This document shows, in pieces, positions 42,732-53,166 of a stretch of DNA of 64,000 bases; within the stretch, counting starts at the first letter, position 1, and each line of letters starts with the position of its first letter. The stretch is taken from NCBI GenBank assembly GCA_015055835.1, contig SVHJ01000001.1, positions 1-64,000 of the forward strand. Direction: 5' to 3'. The position numbers and the translations under genes are program-made. The notes beneath the pieces are model-generated. The model made no database searches and was not told the origin of the DNA. It saw nothing but the letters and a program-made list of their open reading frames with translations. This stretch comes from Clostridiales bacterium. Its GTDB lineage: Bacteria; Bacillota; Clostridia; Christensenellales; Borkfalkiaceae.

Positions 42732-45140
42732 TTAAAAAAGTAGCTTTGTACCTAACGAAATATTCTTATTCTTTGGTAAATTCTTTAGTGCTTTACCTTT
42801 TGACGTCCTCTTTTCAGGAGAAATTTGGTCGCTATCTACTAAATAGAACTTACCATCTTCATCAAGAAGAGTTAATAGGTAAGGCTCTTTTACAAAACCT
42901 ATATAAACCACCTCTTCGCCATCGCCTAAAGAGGTTATCTTAACCCCCTTTCTATATCTATCCATAGGCTCAACTTCTTCAGTATCTACACGCTTAAAGT
43001 TACCTTTATTAGTTCCAACTATTATCATACCGTCCCCTATTTGAGTTACAGCGATAAGTTCGTCGTCATCAGATAATTTAATACCCTTTACGCCACCAGA
43101 CACTCTACCTTGAATAGGTACGTCGTCCTTGAACGCAGATAGCGCCATACCCTTTTTAGTAACGAAAAGCATTGTCGTATCAAACGCATCAGGTTCAACG
43201 TTAATTAAGGCGTCGCCCTCCTTTAGTTTAATTGCTTGGTAAACGTTCTTTTGTAGGTTGTATTCGCTAAACGAAGTCTTTTTAACCATACCTTCTTTAG
43301 TAAAGAAGTATAGGTCAATACCCTTAAGTAGTGGATTATCAACAAACATTGCAACAGGTTCTTCCGTTTTTAATACTTGCTTTTCAACGTCGCTAAACTT
43401 AAAGCCCTTGTCCTTATACTTGCACTCTGGTAGGTTTTCCATTTCAAGTTTAACCACGTTACCAAGGTTAGTAAATATTAAAACGCTATCCGTACTCTTT
43501 ACGTTAAGTTTTAGTTTTAATACGTCCGTTTTAGAAGTGTTTTCCCCTATATTTTTATCAGACATATTAAAGTTCTTTTCAGGAATTTTCTTTATCGTTC
43601 CACCAACTGAGTAACCTAAAACGTAGTTTAGTATAGGCTTAACATCGTTATAACTTTCCGTCTTAACTTCCTTTACGTCTTTAACGATTTCCGTTCTTCT
43701 ATCTTCTTTATACTTTCTTTTAATCTCAAGAAGTTCTTTTTGAACGATTTCCATTTGTAACTTTTTGCTACCGATAATAGCCGTTAACTCTTTAATTTTA
43801 GCCTTTAACGCTTTTAATTCTTCTTCAAGTTTGGTAATTTCAAGTTTAGTTAGTTTTGCAAGTCTTAAGTCTAAAATTGCAGTTGCTTGAATTTCAGAAA
43901 GAGAGAACTTTTCCCTTAAATTTTTCTTAGCCTCAGTAGTGTTAGCAGAGTTTTTAATAATTTTAATAACTGCGTCAATGTTTTTAACTGCAACTATTAA
44001 CCCTTCTAAAACGTGCGCGCGTTCTTTTGCACGTTCTAAGTCAAACTTACTTCTTCTTAAAATAATTTGTTGTTGATAGTTTATGTAATATTTTAGTATA
44101 GAAAGTAGTCCCATTTGTTGAGGTTTGCCGTCGGCAATTACTACCATATTTATACCAAAAGAACACTCTAAATCAGAATATTTATAAAGATTTTCTAAAA
44201 TTCTTTTTGCGTTTGCGCCCTTTTTAAGTTTAATAACGGCACGCATACCCGTTCTATCCGATTCATCAACAACGTTTGCTATTTCACTAAATAAATCGCT
44301 CTTTTCTTCGCTTAAATCAACTATCTTTTTAAGTAAACTTGCCTTATTTACTTGATAAGGAATTTCACTTATAACTATATTTTCCTTTTCCCCTTCCTTT
44401 TCAATGCTGGCTTTTGCCCTAATTTTAATTTTAGCACGACCAGTTTCGTATGCTTCAACTAATTCTTCCCCTGCGATTATATAACCACCTGTTGGAAAGT
44501 CAGGTCCTTTAATATATTTCATCATCTCTTTAAGAGTGATTTTTGGGTTTTCAATAAACTTAACTGCACCGTCAATAACTTCACCAAGGTTGTGTGGTGG
44601 TATGTTGGTTGCAAGACCTACTGCAATACCAGATGAACCGTTAACCAAAAGGTTAGGATATCTACCAGGTAGCGTTTCAGGTTCAAAAACGGTATCGTCA
44701 AAGTTAAGGTTAAAGTTAACCGTTTCCTTATCAATATCTCTTAAAAGTTCAAAGGCAAGTTCTTCAAGTCTTGCTTCGGTATATCTATACGCAGCGGCAG
44801 AGTCCCCGTCAACCGTACCAAAGTTACCGTGACCGTTAACGAGTGGCATACGCATATTAAAGTTTTGCGCCATTCTTACCATCGCATCATAAACAGAACT
44901 GTCGCCGTGTGGGTGGTATTTACCTAAAACGTCACCAACTATTTTTGCGCACTTTCTATGTGGTTTATCAGGCGATAAACCCATTTCATACATTGCGTAA
45001 AGTATTCTTCTTTGAACGGGTTTTAATCCGTCTTCTACTCTAGGTAGTGCTCTATCCAAAATAACGTGTTCAGCATAAGGCATCATTGAATTATGAAGCA
45101 CTTCGTTTATTGAACTTTGTATAATGTTTCCCTTTTCCAT
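42732..45140 (-). CDS. Type IIA DNA topoisomerase subunit A (gyrase/topo IV)
   Basis: This 802-residue subunit A breaks and rejoins DNA through Tyr120 in [11 protein letters not shown]. The helix [17 protein letters not shown] keeps the quinolone-contact Ser81 and Asp85. The C-terminal beta-pinwheel contains [14 protein letters not shown] where gyrases have a GyrA box (QRRGGKG), a poor match nearer to ParC. Whether it is gyrase or topoisomerase IV is therefore unclear. It follows subunit B by 11 bp in a two-gene operon. Confidence 0.88.
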   Translation of the reverse strand: MEKGNIIQSSINEVLHNSMMPYAEHVILDRALPRVEDGLKPVQRRILYAMYEMGLSPDKPHRKCAKIVGDVLGKYHPHGDSSVYDAMVRMAQNFNMRMPLVNGHGNFGTVDGDSAAAYRYTEARLEELAFELLRDIDKETVNFNLNFDDTVFEPETLPGRYPNLLVNGSSGIAVGLATNIPPHNLGEVIDGAVKFIENPKITLKEMMKYIKGPDFPTGGYIIAGEELVEAYETGRAKIKIRAKASIEKEGEKENIVISEIPYQVNKASLLKKIVDLSEEKSDLFSEIANVVDESDRTGMRAVIKLKKGANAKRILENLYKYSDLECSFGINMVVIADGKPQQMGLLSILKYYINYQQQIILRRSKFDLERAKERAHVLEGLIVAVKNIDAVIKIIKNSANTTEAKKNLREKFSLSEIQATAILDLRLAKLTKLEITKLEEELKALKAKIKELTAIIGSKKLQMEIVQKELLEIKRKYKEDRRTEIVKDVKEVKTESYNDVKPILNYVLGYSVGGTIKKIPEKNFNMSDKNIGENTSKTDVLKLKLNVKSTDSVLIFTNLGNVVKLEMENLPECKYKDKGFKFSDVEKQVLKTEEPVAMFVDNPLLKGIDLYFFTKEGMVKKTSFSEYNLQKNVYQAIKLKEGDALINVEPDAFDTTMLFVTKKGMALSAFKDDVPIQGRVSGGVKGIKLSDDDELIAVTQIGDGMIIVGTNKGNFKRVDTEEVEPMDRYRKGVKITSLGDGEEVVYIGFVKEPYLLTLLDEDGKFYLVDSDQISPEKRTSKGKALKNLPKNKNISLGTKLLF

Positions 45141-45151
45141 TTTTTATACCC

Positions 45152-47107
45152 TTAACGTTTTATTTCTTTGAAATTATCTTCTTTATTAAAGTTTGCGTGT
45201 TGAGCTATATACTTCTTTCTATCTTCTAACGCGTCGCCCATTAAAGTGGTTATCATCTTTTCAGCAAGGGCAGCATCTTCAATAGTTACTTGCATAAGTG
45301 AACGGCGACTTGGGTCCATAGTCGTTTCCCAAAGTTGTTCAGGGTCCATTTCACCAAGCCCTTTGTATCTTTGAATTTGGTATCCTTTACCTACCTTTTC
45401 AATCTTTTCTTTAAGTTCGTTATCATCGTAAGCGTACTCAACGACGTCCTTTTTATACACCTTGTAAAGTGGTGGCATACCTATATAAACGTGTCCATTT
45501 GAAATAAGTTCTTTCATATATCTAAAGAAGAAGGTTAGTAGTATTGCCCTAATATGCGCACCGTCTTGGTCGGCATCGGATAAAATTATAACCTTATAAA
45601 ACTTTAAGTCTTCAATATTAAACTGTCCTGAAATACCCGTACCAAGCGCAGAAATAATAGTTCTTATTTCTTCATTTTGAAGTATTTGGTCAAGTTTTTT
45701 CTTTTCAACGTTAAGTGGTTTACCACGAAGTGGTAAAATTGCTTGAGTACTTCTTACCCTTGCTTGTTTTGCGCTACCACCTGCAGAGTCCCCTTCTACT
45801 ATAAATAGTTCGTTTAGTTCAGGCTTTCTTGAAGAACAACCTGAAAGTTTACCAACTAAATTTGCGTTTTCAATAGACTTACTTGCCCTTGCAATTTCCT
45901 TTGCTTTTTTAGCGGCAAGTCTAACTTTAGCGGCTGCTTGAGCCTTTTTCATAATAGTAGCAAATACTGACGCTAACTTTTTGTTTTTAGTTAGTGCGTC
46001 AAGTTCAGTTTCCGTAACCCCTTCAACTGCAAACCTTGCTTCAGGATTACCAAGTTTTCCTTTGGTTTGACCTTCAAACTGAACGTTGTTCATCTTTATA
46101 GAAAGAACTGCAGTTAAACCTTCCCTAAAGTCATCCCCTTGAAAGTTTGCGTCCTTTTCCTTTAAAATATTTTGACTTCTTGCAAAATCGTTAAAGGTTT
46201 TTGTTATACCCGACCTAAAACCAACTTCGTGCGTACCACCTTCACTTGTTGGAATATTGTTAACGTAAGAATAAACACTTTCCGTATAACTGTCCGTATG
46301 TTGAATAACGAACTCAACGAAAACGCCGTCCTTTTCCCCTTTACCGTAAATAGGCTCTCCATATAAAACGTCTTTACCTTCATTTAAGTACTTGGCAAAA
46401 TCAATTAAGCCACCGTCGTACTTAAAAGTTTCTTGATAAATTGAACCTTTTCTTTTATCTTCAAAAGAAATTTCAAGCCCTTTATTTAAAAAGGCAAGTT
46501 CTTTTAATCTTCTTAAAATTGTGTCTTGACTAAAAATTACCGTGTCAAAAACCCTTTTATCCGGCTTAAACTGAACGAAAGTACCCTTCTTTTTAGTCTT
46601 TTCCTTAGTGTCTTTTAATCTATCTTTAGGGATACCTGACTTTACCTTTTTAGTGTTTTCATCTAAATATGAACTAAACTCCATTTTGTAAACGGTATCT
46701 TTATAAACTTCTACTTTAAGCCATTCTGAAAGTGCGTTAGTAACTGATGCACCTACACCGTGAAGACCACCTGAATATGCGTAGTTGTGCTCATCAAACT
46801 TACCACCTGCGTGAAGGGCAGTAAATACTACTTCTACACCAGAAATACCCATTTTTGGGTGGATATCCGTTGGAATACCACGGCCGTTATCTTCAACTGA
46901 TGCGCTACCGTCTTCATATAAAACAACGGAAATTTTATCAGCATAACCGTTTGCCGCTTCGTCAACTGCGTTGTCAACTATTTCCCACAAAATGTGATGA
47001 AGACCTTTTATACCAGTAGTACCGATATACATACCAGGGCGAAGTCTAACGGCGTCAAGCCCTTCTAAAACCTTAATATCTTCTGCATTATATTTAACAG
47101 ATTTCAT
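45152..47107 (-). CDS. Type IIA DNA topoisomerase subunit B (gyrase/topo IV ATPase)
   Basis: The 651-residue subunit B has the GHKL ATPase motifs EIVDNAVDEA, EDNGRGIP and YSGGLHGVGASVTNAL. The TOPRIM domain has EGDSAGGSAKQAR and DADQDGAHIRAI, and the tail has YKGLGEMDPEQLWETTMDP. The length is typical of both GyrB and ParE of Firmicutes. With subunit A ambiguous, I do not assign gyrB or parE. No recF or dnaA is adjacent, which slightly favours topoisomerase IV or a second gyrase. Confidence 0.9.
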   Translation of the reverse strand: MKSVKYNAEDIKVLEGLDAVRLRPGMYIGTTGIKGLHHILWEIVDNAVDEAANGYADKISVVLYEDGSASVEDNGRGIPTDIHPKMGISGVEVVFTALHAGGKFDEHNYAYSGGLHGVGASVTNALSEWLKVEVYKDTVYKMEFSSYLDENTKKVKSGIPKDRLKDTKEKTKKKGTFVQFKPDKRVFDTVIFSQDTILRRLKELAFLNKGLEISFEDKRKGSIYQETFKYDGGLIDFAKYLNEGKDVLYGEPIYGKGEKDGVFVEFVIQHTDSYTESVYSYVNNIPTSEGGTHEVGFRSGITKTFNDFARSQNILKEKDANFQGDDFREGLTAVLSIKMNNVQFEGQTKGKLGNPEARFAVEGVTETELDALTKNKKLASVFATIMKKAQAAAKVRLAAKKAKEIARASKSIENANLVGKLSGCSSRKPELNELFIVEGDSAGGSAKQARVRSTQAILPLRGKPLNVEKKKLDQILQNEEIRTIISALGTGISGQFNIEDLKFYKVIILSDADQDGAHIRAILLTFFFRYMKELISNGHVYIGMPPLYKVYKKDVVEYAYDDNELKEKIEKVGKGYQIQRYKGLGEMDPEQLWETTMDPSRRSLMQVTIEDAALAEKMITTLMGDALEDRKKYIAQHANFNKEDNFKEIKR

Positions 47108-47137
47108 AATTTCTCCTAAAAAAACCGATATATAGTT

Positions 47138-47166
47138 ATTATACCATAACCCCCCTTTTTTTTCAA
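47138..47166 (-). promoter_or_regulatory. Strong candidate promoter of the topoisomerase operon
   Basis: TTGAAA (47161-47166) and TATAAT (47138-47143) are 17 bp apart, about 30 bp before subunit B, with a run of G between them on the minus strand. Confidence 0.65.
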
Positions 47167-47182
47167 TAAAAACGCAACAAAA

Positions 47183-47208
47183 AGTGGCTACGAATTTTCG
47201 TAACCACT
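47183..47208 (-). terminator. Terminator after trhP
   Basis: The stem AGTGG-TACGA/TCGTA-CCACT has one internal mismatch. A TTTTTG tract follows on the minus strand. It separates the rnj-trmR-trhP operon from the topoisomerase promoter. Confidence 0.7.
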
Positions 47209-47228
47209 AAATATTGTTTTTTATTTAA

Positions 47229-48437
47229 TTAAAATTCCTTTCTTAACATATCCCCTTTTTGAAGTTTTATATCAGTAAATAACTTTAACTTTTCTTGAAC
47301 GAATTTTGCATCTAAAACTTCTTCATCTTTTAAGTTAAGCATTTTTTCTATCACGATTTGCTTATTAAAAGTATCGTTTGGCGATAAAACTTCTAAAACT
47401 TCACCCTTTTTAAAACGATTTCTCATTTCAATTAAGGCGTAACCCTCTTTTTCATTAAAGTCAAGCACCTTTGCCATAAACTTATGCGTACCCTTACTTT
47501 GAGAGTCGTCGTAGTTTACCGTTTTATCGTTTTCGCCAAAAGCGTAGGCTGTGGTAAAACATCTATGCGCAGTCTTTTTTAGTTCGGTCATATAAAGTGG
47601 ATTTTCTTTATAAACTTCACCTTCTCTAAAATATGCGTCAATTGCACGGCGATATGCGTTAATAACAGTTGCTAGGTAGTAGTCGCTTTTCATTCTACCT
47701 TCAATTTTAAATGAAACGACACCTGCATCAACCAAGTCGCCTATATAGTCAATTAGGTTAAGGTCTTTGCTGTTTAATATATAAGTGCCTTTATCATCTT
47801 CTTCAATTTCTAAATATTCGCCGTCGGTATTCTTTTCTCTTATAGAATACTCCCATCTGCACGCTTGTACACATGCGCCACGGTTAGAATCACGCCCAGT
47901 TAGGTAGTTAGAAAGTAAGCATCTTCCACTATAAGAAATGCACATTGCACCGTGAATAAAGGTTTCTACTTCTATATCAACTGAAGAAATTTCTTTTACT
48001 TCTTTTAAAGATAGTTCCCTTGCTAAAATTACACGCTTTACACCTAAGTCTTTATATATCTGAACTGTAGCCTTGTTTAATATACTTGCTTGGGTTGAAA
48101 CGTTTACGTTTAAGTTTCTTTTTAGCGCGATAGAAATTAAGCCAAGGTCGGAAATTATAACTCCGTCTACCCCTATTTTTTCTAAAAATGCAAAATACTC
48201 ATCTGCCTTTTCTAAATCGGTATTCCTTGCAAAAATGTTAACGGTAACGTATATTTTTTTGCCAATTTCGTGCGTGTATTTAGTTGCCTCTTCTAACTCT
48301 TCGTTAGTAAAGTTCCCTGCAAGAGCACGAAGGCTAAACTCTTTACCACCAACGTAAACTGCATCAGCACCAAAATAAAATGCCGTTTTTAATTTTTCAA
48401 AATCCCCTGCAGGGGCTAAAAGTTCAGGTTTTGTCAT
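47229..48437 (-). CDS. trhP: U32-family tRNA 5-hydroxyuridine synthesis protein TrhP
   Basis: TrhP proteins hydroxylate U34 in a prephenate-dependent step of tRNA wobble modification. The 402 residues begin PELLAPAGDFEKLKTAFYFGADAVY. The U32 signature ETFIHGAMCISYSGRCLLSNY is followed by GACVQACRW, giving the four Fe-S cysteines. It shares 1 bp with trmR, the methyltransferase acting on the product, as yrrM-yrrO do in Bacillus. A single trhP is present rather than the trhP1/P2 pair. Confidence 0.88.
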   Translation of the reverse strand: MTKPELLAPAGDFEKLKTAFYFGADAVYVGGKEFSLRALAGNFTNEELEEATKYTHEIGKKIYVTVNIFARNTDLEKADEYFAFLEKIGVDGVIISDLGLISIALKRNLNVNVSTQASILNKATVQIYKDLGVKRVILARELSLKEVKEISSVDIEVETFIHGAMCISYSGRCLLSNYLTGRDSNRGACVQACRWEYSIREKNTDGEYLEIEEDDKGTYILNSKDLNLIDYIGDLVDAGVVSFKIEGRMKSDYYLATVINAYRRAIDAYFREGEVYKENPLYMTELKKTAHRCFTTAYAFGENDKTVNYDDSQSKGTHKFMAKVLDFNEKEGYALIEMRNRFKKGEVLEVLSPNDTFNKQIVIEKMLNLKDEEVLDAKFVQEKLKLFTDIKLQKGDMLRKEF

Positions 48438-49033
48438 TAGTCCACCTTTACGGAAATGGTTAAACCGTCTTCAATATCAACAATTTCCGTCTTAAAATCA
48501 CTATTATTTTTTAATTCTTCAATAAACGCCCTTAAATTTCTAACAATCGTTCTGTACTTTTTAGGTGGTTCTTCAACGCTTAAAATCATACCCCTAAACA
48601 AAACGTTGTCGCAAAGAATTACGCCACCCTTATTCATCATATCTTTTAAGATTAAAAAATACTCTAAATAGTGGCTTTTAGGCCCGTCAATAAACACAAA
48701 GTCGTACCTTTCCCCTTGTTCTTTTAAGGTAGGTATAACCTTACCTGCATCTCCAGGGAAAATTTTAACCCTATCGTAAACGCCTAATTTTTTATAATTT
48801 TCTTTTGCTTTTTTTATTAAGTCTTCGTTTAGTTCAATTCCGTGAAGATAAGCGTCTTTACTTAAAAGTAGCATAGCCCCTGAAGAACAACCAACGTTTA
48901 TTCCAACCTCAAGTATCTTTTTAGGTTGATATTTTTTTATTAAATCTTCTAAAATCTTAAAAGACTGTTCCCTTAAAATAGGTTGTCCGTTAGAAATAGC
49001 CTCTTCACGCATTTTGTCAATTAAGTTTTCCAT
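48437..49033 (-). CDS. trmR: tRNA 5-hydroxyuridine methyltransferase (O-methyltransferase family 3)
   Basis: This 198-residue class I SAM methyltransferase has motif I LEVGINVGCSSG near residue 41, YDFVFIDGPKSHYLEYF with the metal Asp near 116, and GVILCDNVLFRG with the second metal pair near 138. This is the COMT-like family that includes Bacillus TrmR, which makes methoxyuridine. The overlap with trhP strongly favours TrmR over other family members. It is preceded directly by rnj. Confidence 0.88.
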   Translation of the reverse strand: MENLIDKMREEAISNGQPILREQSFKILEDLIKKYQPKKILEVGINVGCSSGAMLLLSKDAYLHGIELNEDLIKKAKENYKKLGVYDRVKIFPGDAGKVIPTLKEQGERYDFVFIDGPKSHYLEYFLILKDMMNKGGVILCDNVLFRGMILSVEEPPKKYRTIVRNLRAFIEELKNNSDFKTEIVDIEDGLTISVKVD

Positions 49034-50679
49034 TATACTTCCACTATAATAGGTAAAATCATAGGACTTTTACCCGTTTTGTTTAATAATTGTTTTCTAA
49101 CACCCTTTCTTAAAAGGTTTTTAATTATAGTTCTATCGTAAGACTTTAAGTCGGCTTCATCTAAAGTGTTTTGAATATGTTCTTTTAACCATTCTAACAC
49201 TTCGTCAGGAAGGGAAACACCCCTTGCAATAACGTCGACTGCAAGAGTAGTTTTGCTTAGTTCGTTAATAGTTAAAACTACTACTATAAGCCCGTCTTCT
49301 GCTAGGTGTATTCTATCACGAATAACGTAACTGTTTTCATCATTAACGTAAACGCCGTCAACTAGTTTACTGCCTGCAACAAAACTTTCGCCACGCTTCA
49401 TACTATTTTTAGTTAATTCTACCGTGTCGCCTATTTCACAAATCATTGCGCTACCCTTTTTCATACCTAATGAAAGGGCAAGGTCAACGTGCTTTTTTAA
49501 GTGTCTATATTCGCCGTGAACGGGAATAAAGAATTTTGGTTTAACAAGTGAATGAAGTAGTTTAATTTCATCACGGCAGGCGTGTCCTGATACGTGTATT
49601 GGAGAAAGTGATTCGTAAACAACTTCAGCACCCCTTTTGTAAAGGTTGTTGATTACGTTATAAATCATTCTTTCGTTACCAGGAATAACTGATGCAGAAA
49701 TAACAACCGTGTCTTTATCACTAATTACCACCTTGTTAAATTCTCCAGTAGCCATTCTTGTTAACGCGCTCATAGGTTCGCCTTGAGAGCCTGTTGAAAC
49801 TATTAAAATTTCCTTTTCTTTATACTTATTTATCTTGTCAATATCGATAATAAGTCCCTTTTCAATGTTAAGTTCACCTATTTTAGAGGCAGATTCAGAA
49901 ACTTTTACCATACTGCGACCGGAAAAAGCCACCTTTCTACCATACTTTTTAGCAAGGTTTAATATTTGTTGAAGTCTATGCACGTTTGATGCAAAAGTGG
50001 TTATAATAAGTCTTCTATCAGCGTTTTCTGAAAAAAGAGTATCCAAAGTTGAACCAACCACCGACTCACTCATAGTATAACCTGGAATTTCAATATTAGT
50101 TGAGTCGCTCATCATAAGTAGAACGCCCTTTTTACCTATCTCTGAAATTCTTGTTAAATCCATTCCGTTGCCGTCAATAGGCGTAAAGTCAATTTTATAA
50201 TCTCCTGAGTGAAAAATTACGCCGACAGGAGTGGTAATTGCAAACGCAACTGCGCCTGAAATTGAGTGGTTTACGTTAATAAACTCTATCTTAAAACAGC
50301 CAAGGTTAATGGTGCTACCTGGATTTACACAGTTTAAGTTACCTTTTAAGTCGTGTTCAATTAGTTTGTTTTCCGTTAAAGTTAAAGTTAACTTCGTACC
50401 AAAAATAGGGGTGTTAACTTCTTTTAATAAATAAGGTACGCCACCTATATGGTCTTCGTGCCCGTGGGTTAATAAAAGCCCCCTGATTTTATCTTTATTT
50501 TGCGTTAAAAAACTAACGTCAGGAATAACTAAGTCAACCCCCGGCATATCGTCGGTAGGAAAACTTATCCCAGCGTCAATAACTATAATATCGTCGCCGT
50601 ATTCAATGGCAGTCATATTCTTGCCAATTTCGCCTACGCCACCTAAAAATCTTACTTTTAATTTATTTTTTTCTTTCAA
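49033..50679 (-). CDS. rnj: Ribonuclease J
   Basis: RNase J is the 5'-3' exo- and endonuclease of Gram-positive RNA decay. The 548 residues have the metallo-beta-lactamase motif LLTHGHEDHIGG (about 71-82), MSDSTNIE, the beta-CASP domain (KVAFSGRSM, TGSQGEPMSALTR, IPVHGEYRHL), and a C-terminal dimerisation domain. It starts the operon with trmR and trhP. Whether it corresponds to J1 or J2 cannot be judged from one copy. Confidence 0.95.
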   Translation of the reverse strand: MKEKNKLKVRFLGGVGEIGKNMTAIEYGDDIIVIDAGISFPTDDMPGVDLVIPDVSFLTQNKDKIRGLLLTHGHEDHIGGVPYLLKEVNTPIFGTKLTLTLTENKLIEHDLKGNLNCVNPGSTINLGCFKIEFINVNHSISGAVAFAITTPVGVIFHSGDYKIDFTPIDGNGMDLTRISEIGKKGVLLMMSDSTNIEIPGYTMSESVVGSTLDTLFSENADRRLIITTFASNVHRLQQILNLAKKYGRKVAFSGRSMVKVSESASKIGELNIEKGLIIDIDKINKYKEKEILIVSTGSQGEPMSALTRMATGEFNKVVISDKDTVVISASVIPGNERMIYNVINNLYKRGAEVVYESLSPIHVSGHACRDEIKLLHSLVKPKFFIPVHGEYRHLKKHVDLALSLGMKKGSAMICEIGDTVELTKNSMKRGESFVAGSKLVDGVYVNDENSYVIRDRIHLAEDGLIVVVLTINELSKTTLAVDVIARGVSLPDEVLEWLKEHIQNTLDEADLKSYDRTIIKNLLRKGVRKQLLNKTGKSPMILPIIVEV

Positions 50680-50810
50680 AATTCACCTTAATTATTTTTT
50701 TATTTATTATACCTTATTTTTTCCTTTTTGTAAACCTTTTAGGTTTTAAGAAAGTGGCACTATTTTTGTAATTTTTTTGTTTTTTTAGGTATATAAATAG
50801 TAAAAAATGC

Positions 50811-50839
50811 TTGTATAAATTTTGGCGTTGGTGTATAAT
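50811..50839 (+). promoter_or_regulatory. Candidate promoter of serC-serA
   Basis: TTGTAT (50811-50816) and TATAAT (50834-50839) are 17 bp apart, about 40 bp before the serC start. An AAGGGAGG ribosome site follows. Confidence 0.6.
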
Positions 50840-50881
50840 TAAAAGAAAAATTTATTATTTTAGTTTTAAAGGGAGGCTAAT

Positions 50882-51955
50882 ATGAGAGTTTTTAACTTTT
50901 CACCAGGCCCTTCAATGCTTCCTTTAGAAGTATTACAAGAGGCTCAAAGAGATTTTTTAGATTATAACGGTACGGGTATGAGTATTGCTGAAATGAGCCA
51001 CAGATCCAAAGATTTTATGGCTGTTAATGCAGAAGCAAACGCTCTTCTTCGTGAACTAATGCATATTCCTGAAAATTATTCAATAATTTTCGTTCAAGGT
51101 GGTGCATCTCAACAATTCGCAGCAGTTCCTCTAAACCTTATGAACAAAGGTAGAGCAGACTACTTAGTAACTGGTAACTTCGCTTCAAAAGCATTTGAAG
51201 AAGGATGTAAGTTCGGCGACGCTTTCTGTGCAGCATCTTCTAAAGATAAGAAATATACATACATTCCAGACGTTGACACTATTAAGTTCAGAGATGATAT
51301 TGACTACGTTCACTTAACTTCAAACAACACAATCTTCGGTACGAGATTTACTAAGTTCCCTACCGTTGATGCTCCACTTGTTTGTGATATGAGTTCAAAC
51401 ATTTTAAGTGAAGAAATGGACGTTAACAAGTTCGGCGTTATTTATGCTGGCGCACAAAAGAACATTGCTCCATCATCACTTACAATCGTTATCGTTCGTA
51501 ACGACTTAATTAACAATCCACTTGACATCTGCCCTACTATGCTTAGATGGGACACTCAAGTTAAAAACGAAAGTTTATACAACACTCCACCTTCATTTAG
51601 TATCTACATTGCTATGTTAGTATTTAGATGGCTTAAGAAAATGGGTGGCGTACCTGCAATGCAAAAGATTAATGAAGAAAAGGCTGCTCTTCTTTACGAC
51701 TTTATCGATAACTCTTCTTTCTACACAAACAGCGTTGTTGTTAAGGACCGTTCTTTAATGAACATTCCTTTCGTTGCTCCTAGTGATGAACTTAACGACA
51801 AGTTCGTTAAAGAAGCCGCTAAAAACGGTATCGTTGCAATCAAAGGTCACAGAGTTGTTGGTGGTATGAGAGCATCTATTTACAACGCAATGCCAATTGA
51901 AGGCGTTAAATCACTTATCGAATTCATGAAGAAATTCGAACTTGAAAATAAGTAA
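50882..51955 (+). CDS. serC: Phosphoserine aminotransferase
   Basis: SerC transfers an amino group to 3-phosphohydroxypyruvate in serine synthesis. The 357-residue fold-type I enzyme opens FNFSPGPSMLPLEVL, has GGASQQFAAVPLNL for substrate/PLP phosphate, and the PLP lysine in YAGAQKNIAPSS. A strong ribosome site is present. serA follows by 18 bp, so the first two steps of the pathway are encoded in one transcript. Codon use is less AT-biased than in neighbours (many C-ending codons), suggesting high expression. Confidence 0.96.
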   Translation: MRVFNFSPGPSMLPLEVLQEAQRDFLDYNGTGMSIAEMSHRSKDFMAVNAEANALLRELMHIPENYSIIFVQGGASQQFAAVPLNLMNKGRADYLVTGNFASKAFEEGCKFGDAFCAASSKDKKYTYIPDVDTIKFRDDIDYVHLTSNNTIFGTRFTKFPTVDAPLVCDMSSNILSEEMDVNKFGVIYAGAQKNIAPSSLTIVIVRNDLINNPLDICPTMLRWDTQVKNESLYNTPPSFSIYIAMLVFRWLKKMGGVPAMQKINEEKAALLYDFIDNSSFYTNSVVVKDRSLMNIPFVAPSDELNDKFVKEAAKNGIVAIKGHRVVGGMRASIYNAMPIEGVKSLIEFMKKFELENK

Positions 51956-51973
51956 TTAAGGGGTTTAGTTGAT

Positions 51974-53110
51974 ATGAAAAATATTCTTACTTTAAACTCT
52001 ATCAGTAAAGTTGTTGATGATATCTTTACTGCAGAATACAAAGTTGCTAACGAAGTAGAAAATCCAGTTGGTATTATGCTTAGAAGTTTTTCTATGCACG
52101 AATACGACCTACCTAGTTCAGTTTTAGCAGTTGCTAGAGCAGGTGCTGGTACAAACAATATTCCAGTTGACGATTATGCTAAAAAGGGCGTTGTTGTTTT
52201 CAACACACCTGGCGCTAACGCAAACGCAGTTAAAGAACTTGTTATTTTAGGTCTTTTACTTGGTTCAAGAAAGGTTCAACCTGCTATGGACTGGGCAAAA
52301 ACTTTAAGTGGCAAGGGCGAAGAAGTTGGCAAGTTAGTTGAAAAAGGCAAAGGTCAATTCGTTGGTGGCGAAATTTTAGGTAAAACTTTAGGTCTTATCG
52401 GTTTAGGCGCTATCGGTGCTATGGTTGCTAACGCTGCAATGGCACTTGGTATGAAAGTTATCGGCTACGACCCATTCCTATCTCCTGCTAATGCTGAAAA
52501 ACTTGCTGGTGTTAAGGTTGTAGAAACTCTTGATGAAGTTTATGCTAACGCAGATTACTTATCATTACACCTTCCTTTCACAAAGGACAACAAGGGTATG
52601 ATTAATAAAGAAGTTATCGCTAAAATGAAAGACGGTGCTGTTATCATTAACTGCGCAAGAGGCGAATTAGTTGATAACGACGCTATCGTTGAAGCAACTG
52701 CTACTGGTAAAATCGGTAGATACGTAACCGACTTCCCTAACGATGCAGTTTTATGCAAGGAAGGTATCGTTTGTATCCCTCACCTTGGCGCATCTACTCC
52801 TGAAGCAGAAGACAACTGTGCTGTTATGGCTGCTAACCAACTTATCGACTATATCGAAAACGGTAATATTCTTAACAGTGTAAACTATCCTAACTGTTCT
52901 GCTCCTAGAACAAACAAAGTTAGATACGTTGTTCTTGCTGAAAATAACGACGCGCTTGTTGCTGAAGTTAAAAAGGTTTCTAATAACGCTAATATTACTG
53001 ACAAAGTTAAAAAGGCTTACGCTTGTATCTTAGTTGATACTGATGCCGATGGTTTAGAAGACCAATTAAAGGCTATCGCTGGTGTAACTGCCGTTAGAGT
53101 AATTAAGTAA
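51974..53110 (+). CDS. serA: Phosphoglycerate dehydrogenase (short form)
   Basis: SerA oxidises 3-phosphoglycerate. The 378-residue protein has the NAD motif LGLIGLGAIGAMVANA, catalytic Arg in INCARGELVD and His in CIPHLGAST. The usual catalytic-Glu motif reads DFPND here, as in a clostridial subfamily. The last 70 residues are a small ACT-like domain, so serine feedback is possible. It has the same low-AT codon pattern as serC and ends at a strong terminator. Confidence 0.93.
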   Translation: MKNILTLNSISKVVDDIFTAEYKVANEVENPVGIMLRSFSMHEYDLPSSVLAVARAGAGTNNIPVDDYAKKGVVVFNTPGANANAVKELVILGLLLGSRKVQPAMDWAKTLSGKGEEVGKLVEKGKGQFVGGEILGKTLGLIGLGAIGAMVANAAMALGMKVIGYDPFLSPANAEKLAGVKVVETLDEVYANADYLSLHLPFTKDNKGMINKEVIAKMKDGAVIINCARGELVDNDAIVEATATGKIGRYVTDFPNDAVLCKEGIVCIPHLGASTPEAEDNCAVMAANQLIDYIENGNILNSVNYPNCSAPRTNKVRYVVLAENNDALVAEVKKVSNNANITDKVKKAYACILVDTDADGLEDQLKAIAGVTAVRVIK

Positions 53111-53125
53111 TTAAAAACAAAATTA

Positions 53126-53151
53126 AAAGGCTAACGATTTCGTTAGCCTTT
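53126..53151 (+). terminator. Terminator after serA
   Basis: The 11-bp stem AAAGGCTAACG/CGTTAGCCTTT with a 4-nt loop is followed by a T-rich tract. It lies between serA and the convergent PAP2 gene. Confidence 0.9.
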
Positions 53152-53166
53152 ATTTTTTTAAATTTT

